From assembly GCA_000787465.1 (NCBI GenBank), contig JSYX01000564.1:1-23266 (forward strand): a stretch of 23,266 nucleotides of DNA, written 5' to 3'. Shown in pieces: positions 1 through 7,959 of this stretch. The notes below the pieces were generated by a model. It was not told where the DNA came from. It made no database searches and was given only the letters and a program-made list of their open reading frames with translations. The stretch comes from Thermomucor indicae-seudaticae (taxonomy: Eukaryota > Mucoromycota > Mucoromycetes > Mucorales > Lichtheimiaceae). The position numbers and the translations under genes are program-made. How positions within the stretch are numbered: position 1 is the stretch's first letter; each line of letters starts with the position of its first letter.

Positions 1-681
1 CTCGCGGCGTATATCTTCGACCCCTACTTGGCCACGAGGAGGATCACGTCTGACGTGCTGACATACCAGGCAGTGGCTGTGGCGGCCATTTTCATCGGCT
101 CCAGCGTCCGTGACGACTGGGGCCCGCCACTGTCCGAGTGTGTCAAAGCCGTCCAGCAGCCAGGCAAGGGCGACGAAACCATGTGGCGCCTTGTGTTTGA
201 CGTGATGGAAACGTTTGACCACCGTTTCAACTGGCCCACAGCCTCGGACTACCTTGGCTACCTCCGCCAAGACGAGACAGACGTTCTTGTCGAGAGCCTG
301 TCCGACTTGCTTGTGGAGGTGGCCAGGGTATGTCCAGTCCTCATGCCTGAACGGCCCTCGAAGATAGCTGCTGCCGCTGTCTGGCTGGCAAGGTCCGTTG
401 CACATGACCGTCCTCTTCCCGAGACCTGGGTAAGTTTTCTCCACGCCTTCTGCATGTCTTATGGATTAATATCTGACTTTTTTCTCTTCCTTCCTTTATT
501 GCAGACGCGAGAGCTGCAAGAACGCTCCGGGTACCCGGGAGAGGACCTCATGGGCCTTGTACAGAGCCTGACAGGCTTTGTCATGCAACCAGACCGCTAC
601 CCTCACCTGTACGAGGGTCGGAACACGCCGGCGACCATTGTCAGGATGTGGCTGGACGCCCGGACACAACGACAACAATAA
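1..681 (+). CDS. Cyclin-type protein, 3' part of gene (5' end outside window)
   Basis: The frame is open from base 1 to TAA at 679-681. Seen: an intron 430-504 (GTAAGT donor, long pyrimidine tract, TTGCAG acceptor). The 75-nt intron is a multiple of three and has no stop, so retention would add 25 residues in frame. The N-terminal part reads like the end of cyclin box 1 (FDPYLATRRI, then AVAVAAIFIGSSV). After the long middle comes a cyclin C-terminal fold signature: PSKIAAAAVWLARS, then the W at the splice junction, then RELQERSGYPGEDL. This order (S-K-I-A-A-A-A, W..EL...SGY...DL) is typical of B-type cyclins. Family knowledge: such proteins bind and activate a cyclin-dependent kinase in the nucleus. 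The first box is divergent and the N-terminus with any destruction box is missing, so the subtype is open. Confidence 0.72.
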   Translation, partial: LAAYIFDPYLATRRITSDVLTYQAVAVAAIFIGSSVRDDWGPPLSECVKAVQQPGKGDETMWRLVFDVMETFDHRFNWPTASDYLGYLRQDETDVLVESLSDLLVEVARVCPVLMPERPSKIAAAAVWLARSVAHDRPLPETWVSFLHAFCMSYGLISDFFLFLPLLQTRELQERSGYPGEDLMGLVQSLTGFVMQPDRYPHLYEGRNTPATIVRMWLDARTQRQQ

Positions 682-1069
682 ATGAAGCACCCCGTGTGTC
701 CAGCTGCATCACCCTCCACAAGGTAAATATTTATTGTCTCTCATATTATTTTTTCCTGCAGTCTGTTAATATATGTCTATAGATACAAGATGACAATGGC
801 GCTGGCCAAACGGTTCTCCGCTCGTACGGGTGGGGTTGCCCCCATCTGGACCATAACCCCCCGCTGGAATCGTGGACAGACGGCATCCAACCAACAACTT
901 CGGCAAGTAAGGTTCAGGCAAGGCTTGGAGAAAAAAAACGACAATCAAAAAAGAAAGACAAAACAAGCAAGGCAACGAAAATAACAAGACGACAACAAAA
1001 GGCCCAGTCGCAGCATTCAAGCCAAGGCAGCTGCGGCGAGCCCTAGGGGGATTATATCAAGCGGTCCGG
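682..1069 (+). other. Downstream of cyclin gene: candidate UTR intron, A-rich tract
   Basis: No convincing gene. An ATG overlaps nothing but directly follows the cyclin stop (TAA-ATG at 679-684). A good intron, 723-782, follows (GTAAAT donor, TGTTAAT branch, TATAG acceptor). Joined across it, an ATG-started frame runs for about 80 codons to TAA near 984. A second frame over 783-1044 is also open. From about 925 to 1015 the plus strand is A-rich. This may be a spliced 3' UTR of the cyclin gene or a small separate gene; the sequence does not decide. Confidence 0.3.
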
Positions 1070-1855
1070 ATGAGTTACACTCAAGGAAATCAAGTCCTCG
1101 CAAGAACCATGGTTACAAATTACGCAGACACACAAACTGCGCTGCAATTTCTACAAATCAAATATGACTTTGGCAAAACCAAAACGTTTCCGGCGACTGC
1201 AAAACCAAATATTATCCTGGATGGTGCCGGATCATCGACTTTTATCAAGAAAAATCAAATTCCATGGTACCTGCGGAAGGCTTACTGCTGCATCAAGCTC
1301 TCTCGCAGCATTGTCTTGGTCAGGGTCTTGACGTTTCAACGAATACGTCATCTGGAAATGATACAGTCTGTAGCAATCAAACTTGCAACGTATTGTACAA
1401 GTGTACGATATACAGGACTGTTTCCTACAACAAAGACTCTTGATCAAGACATTTTTGAACGGTTGCTGGTGGAACATTCCATTAGTGCGGCGATCTTCTC
1501 ATCTTTGCTCAGTCGTACGAGAAAAGAATTCACCTGCAATCGTATCCGGGAGGATCCTCTACAATTAGCATTCTCTCCTGGAGCAACAGCAGAATTGGAT
1601 ATCTGGTGCATGCGTCAACGATATGCGGAAGCAATAGACGAACGACACGAACCACATGCCCATGTGACCAATTCCAAGCTTGATATTGACATTGGATCTT
1701 TCACGACGGTGCGACTCAATATCCTGGCGCTTGACTTTATGCCGCATATTACAGTAGTTTCTCTCTTTGGCGCATTGTCTACTTTGCGAAAAAGATCTGG
1801 TGTCTTCGGGTCCGTTCTGACGGTCCCTGTCGGAATTGGATTGAGTGTTCCCTGA
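1070..1855 (+). CDS. Hypothetical protein, 261 aa, unassigned
   Basis: ATG at 1070 opens 261 codons without a stop, ending in TGA at 1853-1855. That length is well beyond chance at this base composition and is the main support. I recognise no domain. The product is basic to neutral and mixed in character, without a clear signal peptide or membrane span. Another plus frame is also open at 1168-1440 and has protein-like stretches interrupted mainly by TGA codons further on, so the true exon structure could differ. A strong intron signal lies just downstream at 1898-1957 (GTATGT donor, CATTAAT, TTTGCTAG), which suggests transcription continues past this stop or that the C-terminus is spliced differently. 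Confidence 0.35.
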   Translation: MSYTQGNQVLARTMVTNYADTQTALQFLQIKYDFGKTKTFPATAKPNIILDGAGSSTFIKKNQIPWYLRKAYCCIKLSRSIVLVRVLTFQRIRHLEMIQSVAIKLATYCTSVRYTGLFPTTKTLDQDIFERLLVEHSISAAIFSSLLSRTRKEFTCNRIREDPLQLAFSPGATAELDIWCMRQRYAEAIDERHEPHAHVTNSKLDIDIGSFTTVRLNILALDFMPHITVVSLFGALSTLRKRSGVFGSVLTVPVGIGLSVP

Positions 1856-2063
1856 TTGATCCGATTGCGACCGAGTACGAAAAGTCAGTCCTACGAGGTA
1901 TGTGCATCGAACCTGCCGTAGATTGCCTTCATAATCATTAATTTTCTTGTTTGCTAGATTGCTTTCCTCCTTTGATGATCTCTTGGGCTTCAACCTTTTT
2001 CTTCTTTTGGCTTCGTTGCGCTGATATCAACTCTCTCTTACATTGGTGCGACACAGCTTGACG
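1856..2063 (+). other. Short gap with one strong plus-strand intron (1898-1957)
   Basis: The 60-nt segment 1898-1957 has a GTATGT donor, a CATTAAT branch-like site, a T-rich tract and a TTTGCTAG acceptor. It shows that a plus-strand transcript crosses this point. I cannot tell whether it is a 3' UTR intron of the upstream ORF or a 5' UTR intron of the gene that may begin at 2064. Confidence 0.5.
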
Positions 2064-2899
2064 ATGTTTCAAGGATCTGCTGGCACTTTCTCGTCGTTCT
2101 GCCTGTGGATCCTTCTCATCCGCTGTATCGGCGCTCTACTCTTTTTGCCGGTGTGGCGGAAAACCATCAAATCTCTCTATCTGTCTTCAAGTATCCGCTC
2201 AAGATCTGCATGCATTGGATGCTTGGAGAACTTTTGGTTGAGCTCTTTCGGACTTACATACCCCGTTAGCATATGGTGGATTCGAATCGGCTCTGTTTCT
2301 TGCCAAGCTTCATGACATATGCCAAAAGTCTGCAGATGTGGGTATATTGATGTGCCTTGCTTGCTTTTACATTCTAACGCTGAATACAGGCCCCGGCTTC
2401 ACGGACTTTGCGGTGATGCTAAAGCTGGATCCTTCCAGATCTGGCGTTGGCGTCACTCGAAAACCAAGCTCTCGCCGTTGCAAGGTGCTGCTGGGGACGA
2501 TCTTTTTCCTCATCCAAAGCCTGATTGCTCGCCCGCCCTTCACTCGAAGAAAAAGGCCAGTGCATCATGTAAGTAGTACTTTACGGTTTCTTTATTATGT
2601 CGATCCACTAAGACCTTTTTGCTTTCGTTGTAGCTCAATCTCTCAAACTGTTGTTCACTGTTATTCTCAATCGATTACTTAAAAATCAATCTTAATACTT
2701 CCGTCGGGTTGGGCGATACTTGTCTTGCAGAAGTCAGAAACTTTGCCACGTAAGCGTTTCTGATTGTCACCTGGGCAGAAAAAAGGCACACGATCTAATT
2801 ACTATCAGTTGACGCCACAGTCAGTCAGGCTTGCTGACTACTGATTTCTTGCACATTCTGCTCTACATATCCGAACTCAAGTCGTTTTCAGCGAGTTAA
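2064..2899 (+). CDS. Tentative five-exon small membrane-type protein, about 190-199 aa
   Basis: Model: exons 2064-2190, 2243 (or 2270)-2341, 2390-2568, 2634-2749 and 2821-2899, with TAA at 2897-2899. Three introns have good signals: 2342-2389 (GTATAT, TTCTAACG branch, AATACAG), 2569-2633 (GTAAGT, CCACTAAG branch, TTGTAG) and 2750-2820 (GTAAGC, ATCTAAT). Phases join without a stop in one frame across all five exons, which supports real coding. The first intron has a weak donor (GTATCC). Exon 1 encodes a hydrophobic segment (CLWILLIRCIGALLFLPVW) followed by basic residues, as in a membrane anchor; exon 3 ends in a basic stretch (FTRRKRPVHH). No family recognised. Intron 2342-2389 is 48 nt and stop-free, so retention is tolerated. 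An alternative frame over 2390-2568 is also open. Confidence 0.35.
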
Positions 2900-3405
2900 T
2901 GCTGCATCTACTGCTTATACTTCAGAGAAACGGTTAACTAACATTATGTTTCTTCAAAAACCTTCAGTGCAAGGCGTCTTTATTAGTTATTCTCATTCTG
3001 GTATTTATTTATCCATGAGTGGCAAAGGATAAACTGGAAAATTAAATAAACAAATGATACATGCATACTTATGGATGTTTGCGGCGAGCCTTTATTGATC
3101 GCTTCTATTGTATGGTACCCATGCTGTATCCAAGCACACTCTCGCGGCATGTATAAGGGACACAGGCTTGAATAGACACGGTTAGCCAGATTAGAAGATT
3201 GAAAAATGGATAATTTTGGAGGATATAACGTGTGCGCACTATCATTTAGGCTCTTGGCAAACTGAGCATTGCGTAACACAAAGATCGCTGCCGATCTCTC
3301 AAAGGCCGTGATCGATCTGCATTTTCATATCCCGACGCATGATTCGTGTACTATACCGAAAATGTTCGCATAACTGATATCATAGAATACTTTTTTCTTT
3401 CTTCA
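2900..3405. other. Intergenic, upstream of the epsin gene
   Basis: About 500 bp between the tentative gene ending at 2899 and the epsin start codon. It is AT-rich with no supported gene. A 98-codon minus-strand stretch (2983-3279) begins with GTG, not ATG, and has no domain or splice support. The segment presumably carries the epsin promoter. A small imperfect palindrome around 2820-2845 (CAGTCAG...CTGACTACTG) lies at the edge. Confidence 0.5.
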
Positions 3406-5699
3406 ATGTCGGCAAGAGGGGTTGCTCGAAGCATGTATGCGAGCCGTTGAGCTTAAGCTTGTTCATTGCGTAGTGATTCTCGAATGTTCAATCGCGGCTC
3501 ACCCATTTTGCGATCATTAGCAAGAATTATGCCAGAGGGTTTTCGGATGCACAGATCAAAGTGCGGGAGGCGACGTCGAACGACCGTTCAGGCCCCAGTA
3601 GCATACTTATGGATGAAATTGCACGCCTGACTTATGATGAGTATGAATGTCCCACGGAAAACCTTTGTTTGCATGCGATAGCTTGCTTAGCGGAGGATGC
3701 TATCTAGGCACGACTTCATTGAAATCATGGACATGATAGATAAGAGGCTTAATGACAAGGGCAAAAATTGGCGCCACGTTTTCAAGGTGCGTTATTGGTT
3801 GTTGCAGTTGTAAAATGAGAGCATCAAGATTGAAGACGTCCTTTCAAAGTCGCTGCTTCTACTCGATTATTGTCTTCATGTGGGGTCTGAAAACGTTATC
3901 TCGTATGCAAAAGAAAATCTATACGTTATAAAGACTTTGAAAGAGTTCCAGCATATTGATGAAAATGGAAGAGACGTCGGTGCAAATGGTAAGTGAAACT
4001 TTGTGGACTCATGTAGGTCAAGATGCACTTACCGACGGCTCTAGTCCGTCATAAGGCTAAAGACATTACCAGATTATTGACAGATGACAATCGTCTGGGC
4101 CAAGAACGGCGGTTAGGCAATTATACACCGTATGCTGGTGATTATCTCAATACAATTCCTTATGGACAAAGAAATGATGGCGATGCGGTCTACGAACGAC
4201 CCGGTTATTTGGATGAAGACAGAGACCTTCAGCGGGCGATGGATGAGAGTCGCCGTACAGCCAAAAACGATGAAATTACTCGTCGAAAAGGGTATATTAT
4301 GCATGATGGCTATAAGATAAGTCAGTTTCTTACTTCACGAGAACAAACTCTGTAGGGACGAGGACCTTGCGCGAGCTATCGAATTAAGCGAACTAGAAGC
4401 AAGAGAGAAAGAGCGCAGGCAAAAACAAAAACTCGATCGCGAAAATGAAAAGGACCTTTTTGGTGCAGACGATGGTCGCGGTAAAGGATCAAGGTGAGCC
4501 GAGTACTGGCTTGTTTATATCTTTTATAAGTTCAAGCTGACCGAAGTATTGCATGACGCAGATTTAACCCATTCCAAGTAAATCAAAGCTTCGATACACC
4601 GCAGACGTTGTACACTCAACAGCCACAAGTAACGGGACTGACCAATATGTCCTTATATGACCCTATTGGCGCGCACCAGACTGGAATGGCCTCTCAATTT
4701 ACTGGCATACAGCAGCCAGCATCCTGGGCGGCCTATGGACCAAATATACAGGCCCAAATGACTGGTATGCAGGAGCAGCAAGGATATTATACTGGCACTC
4801 CTCTGTACGAAGCAAATCGCATGTCAACGACTTCCCAGCCAGCGCTTGGTTATGGCATACAATATACTAATTTTGTGCAGCCATCACAACAAACGGCGGC
4901 GGCAACAGGGAACCTTACAAGTAGTCTTTTGACCGGGAACAATACATTTACGTCGATCAACCAGCCTCAATCACAGCTTCAAAGCGCACAACAGCAATTT
5001 CAAGCATCTCAACAAACTACACTTCGACAGCAAACAACCGGTGCATCTTCACCTGTTACTTCTCAGGTAGGCCCAACTCTAAACCACCCGTACAGAGTCT
5101 CGGATTGTTCTTTAACAAACTGTATTTCGACAAGATGCCAGGCTCAGTTCCGAATACTTCTACAAGGTCTCTTGATCCACGATATGCTCAACTGAATGCG
5201 GTACTTGCTTCTCGGGAGTAAGTACACGAATTACTGTGTTATAACAAATACTTTATCTCGCACAATGTATGCATTTAGTGATGGACAAGATACATTCGGA
5301 AATGTAGGCAATCTTCGAATACCAGTGTATGTACCACAGATCTTGCGTAGACCTGCTTAGCGACTAACGTTATCTTCTCCGATGGGTAGGGGTGCTGGCT
5401 TTGCAAATTCGATACGTCCTCAGACGGCCCTAGACGTCAACAGTGCGTCGAGATCCTCGGGAACCAGCGTTCCAAGTGAAAGCAGAGTAAGAAATGAATG
5501 ATTAATGGCTTGTTGCGACTCTCGCCTAGTAACTCTTGTTTTGTATATCCAGACAGCAGCTAGTCAATCCACAGGCAACCCCTTTGCAACTGCAAATGCT
5601 GTCACATCTCCTCTCACGACGCTGCAGTTTGGGAGTCAGTTGACTGGCACATCGACAATGCAAAATCGAGGGACCGGTCCTTATGGGAGTTATCCTTGA
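3406..5699 (+). CDS. ent1: Epsin (ENTH-domain endocytic adaptor), 11 exons, about 543 aa
   Basis: Exons: 3406-3434, 3521-3640, 3708-3786, 3850-3988, 4045-4291, 4356-4493, 4562-5066, 5135-5217, 5279-5326, 5390-5486, 5553-5699; all ten introns are GT-AG, 56-86 nt, and phases join. Residues 1-135 are an ENTH domain: DAQIKVREATSND, then LMDEIARLTYD, MDMIDKRLNDKGKNWRHV, LLLLDYCLHVGSENV and LKEFQHIDENGRD. Two ubiquitin-interacting motifs follow (near 179-192 and 206-220, DEDLARAIELSELEA). NPF motifs at about 253-255 and 504-506 would bind EH-domain proteins. The middle is Q/T/G-rich with xTG motifs, and a DTFGNVGNLRIP block typical of fungal epsins sits near residue 460. Family role: binds PtdIns(4,5)P2 and ubiquitinated cargo at clathrin/actin endocytic sites. 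No clear C-terminal clathrin box was seen. Confidence 0.93.
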
Positions 5700-5700
5700 A

Positions 5701-6649
5701 TCACGAAAGCGATATTTTGCTTCTTCTTGTAATAACCTTAGTTTCTGATGTAGCATTAAATAATATCTGGTAGAAGGATGGTTGCACATTGGAGTTACAA
5801 GGAGGTGCATTGGTCGCCTTTTGTTTTTCAGCCTTCTTGAGCAAGCGCCTTTGTCGTTCTTTATTATCATCTCCGGACTTGACGCTACCGTCACCAGCCA
5901 CGGAAGTAAGCGGAGTAGTCTTTCCATGCGTGCTTGCAGCTGGACTCTTGATGCAGGACGTGTTGTCATCTTCATTGTTAGTATGGGGGTTCGTCACGAA
6001 CTTAGTGCTTTCTACTTTCCAGGTGCCGTCTTCTGCAAAGCCACATGCATGGTATGCGGTTCTGACGCAGCAGTAGTAGTGATATCACCGGCCTGGATCT
6101 TGGATGTTGGCGCCGCCGCCTGTTGCTTTGCTGCTTCGTTTAACAACGCGTTGACAGCTGGCTCCGTGTCACTTCCTTGTGAAACATCGTTGTTGCCTTG
6201 TTCAGCTGCTGCATTAACTTCCTTGTCATCAAATAATTGCATGTTGCTGCCGCTAGATGGTGTAGGCTTTTGGTTGTTCTGAATAGCTTCTTCTGAAACG
6301 GCAGGGGCATCATCGATAAGGCTTTCCTTGTCAAGCGCCTCGATAACATTTTCTTCCATCAAGACTTTGGAGGACATCACATCGCTGCGCTGCGACAGCT
6401 TAAGCACAATGGAGAGGTCGCTATTCATGCTGGTCTTCTTGAAAGCCACCCATATCGCGGCAACAACCAGGATCGTCGAGACAACAAAGGCGCCCAGACA
6501 AATGAGAACAATAGCGCAGGCAAAGGTACAAAGCTGTTTGTAGCGAAAGCGCTTTGAAAGTGGACAATAGACGCCACAGAGGGGCAGTAAAGGCTGTAAG
6601 TACGCAGTGAAGTGAGTGTTGCGATAAGAGATAGGACAACGTGGATCAT
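5701..6649 (-). CDS. Single-span membrane protein with long acidic, Q/A-rich tail
   Basis: On the minus strand one hydrophobic span (FACAIVLICLGAFVVST, continuing ILVVAAIWVAF) is preceded by basic residues (SKRFRYKQ). It is followed by about 200 residues of acidic, Ser/Gln/Ala-rich, probably disordered tail that ends basic (KERQRRLLKKAEKQK). The basic-in rule suggests a short cytosolic N-terminus, but topology is inference. An intron is needed near 6010-6075: donor GTGATA, acceptor TTTGCAG, 56 nt, giving IQA then EDGTWKVEST in frame. The start is uncertain. ATG at 6647-6649 with a 47-nt intron (6594-6640, weak GTTGTC donor) gives M-I-H-P-L-L into the span; without it the frame has no nearby ATG. 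The TGA (5701-5703) lies one base from the epsin stop. No family recognised. Confidence 0.55.
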
Positions 6650-7549
6650 TTCTTTGAAAGAAGAGAGAGCTGAACAAAAGGTAAAGTATAACTAAGGTGC
6701 ATTTTCCCGCTTTTAAAAGAGACCCAGATCGCGATCTTGTGATTACGTCAATCTTGGGAGCCCGGTTCTCTTTTTTTCTGCACATGCACATTACGTCAAA
6801 TGTAGCAAAATAGACAATAAATAATTTAGCGAGAAGCAACAGGAGATTGGCGTTATAGACATTTATTGACCATATCAGGTCGACTAAGATGGTTACATTA
6901 CGTATTCTGAGCTGATCACGTAGAGAAAATAATCCCGTTCCTCACTTTTCCGCCTCTTCTTCTTCCCACCATCTCCCCTAAATAGTTAGACAATGACGTG
7001 TGTCGACGGAATACTTTTCGGTGGCGGTCCGAGTCATTTCTCGTTGGTGCTGGTGTCACAAGTACTTTGTAGGCCCAAATGTTTTCGTCGTGATTTATCC
7101 GAGCCCATCACCCGCTCTTCTGATTCATTTCCAATCACAGACAAAGAGACAGACAGACCAAGTCTAAAGGCGTTCTTTTCATACTCCATATAGAACGCCT
7201 AATAAATAGTACAAGATTCCTTTACGAAGCATAATAACATATTCTAGCTACATACAGACAGGAGTAAGTGCGGTAAAGTACATGCCTGGATAATACAAAA
7301 GTTCTACATACAAAAGCTAATACAGCGCATGTTGGTGTGATACACAAGTTCTACATACAAGAGCTAATATACCATACATGCATAAAAAAAGAATTCTTTA
7401 CCGCACCCTACAGAAAAGAGAAGAAAAAGATTAAATCCCCCAGGTATCAATTAGTTTATCGATCAAGAGTAAATATCACATACCTTTACGTCAACAACGT
7501 CCAATGCCGCCATGTCCGTGTTAATCGAGAGTCCTGCCCGGGCGTTTTT
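6650..7549. other. Intergenic; promoter side of the membrane-protein gene
   Basis: No supported gene. A 66-codon plus ORF starts at ATG 6993 but has no domain and sits where the minus-strand gene's promoter should be. The right half contains a 31-nt direct repeat (see 7293-7370). T/A-rich runs near 6700-6840 are compatible with regulatory DNA. Confidence 0.4.
7293..7370. repeat. 31-nt imperfect direct repeat, two copies
   Basis: Copies at about 7293-7323 and 7340-7370 share the core AAGTTCTACATACAA and then AGCTAATA, with only a few differences, at a 47-nt period. No function is evident. Confidence 0.7.
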
Positions 7550-7714
7550 GACTAAGAGTCAAGTGTAGGTCTGTCCGTTATAGCAACAATCTATAATATT
7601 GAACATCGCCGACTTGTTGAATCCTCTCAGACCGGACTAGGCCTCGATCAAGTGCAGGTCTCCGCCCCTTTATAGCCAACAACTATAATGCCGAAACATT
7701 GCTTAGACTTGTTG
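7550..7714. repeat. Diverged tandem repeat, two units, about 89-nt period
   Basis: Unit 1 (about 7550-7620) and unit 2 (about 7635-7714) share the same ordered blocks: GACTA, AAGTG(T/C)AGGTCT, a TTATAG, a CTATAAT, GAACAT/GAAACAT and GACTTGTTG. Block order and spacing are kept while the fill has drifted, so this is an old tandem duplication. It lies just downstream (in minus-strand sense) of the intron-dense array and could be part of its 3' end. Confidence 0.6.
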
Positions 7715-7959
7715 CCGGGCCTTCATTTTCTTCCAAGTCACCAAGTGCCAAAAGAAAAAAAAAAGAGTAGGTATAGGGCCTTGAAGACGGGCACATGCAA
7801 TAAAAATACAATGAAATGGAAATGAGCAGGAATACAATAAAGGTTGCCCATCTTCTTTGCCGTGGGGGGATACAAACGGGTAACAAAAAGTAAAATGCGG
7901 CAGGTCCCGGAAAACCGAAGGCCACCCAACAAAAAAGAGGACCATGCCGCGGCACTTAC
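7715..7959 (-). other. Tail of the intron-dense minus-strand unit, end not defined
   Basis: The last strong donor of the array is GTAAGT at about 7954-7959. Downstream on the minus strand several acceptor-like sites exist (for example a TTATAG preceded by TCTAAG near 7683-7700), but none is clearly best. Three overlapping minus ORFs of 90-92 codons start from non-ATG codons or run through the donor. I see no definable gene end here. Confidence 0.3.

Noticed and set aside
1168..2341. A single plus-strand frame read as a long pseudogene with several TGA codons (a RIP- or CpG-decay signature)
   Set aside because: Protein-like stretches appear in more than one frame, and a stop-free alternative exists for 1070-1855 and for the spliced 2064-2899 model, so decay is not required.
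2983..3279. 98-codon minus-strand open frame upstream of the epsin gene
   Set aside because: It starts from GTG, has no domain, and lies where the epsin promoter should be.
6993..7193. 66-codon plus ORF with ATG
   Set aside because: No domain, no neighbouring splice signals, and it sits in the promoter side of the minus-strand membrane-protein gene.
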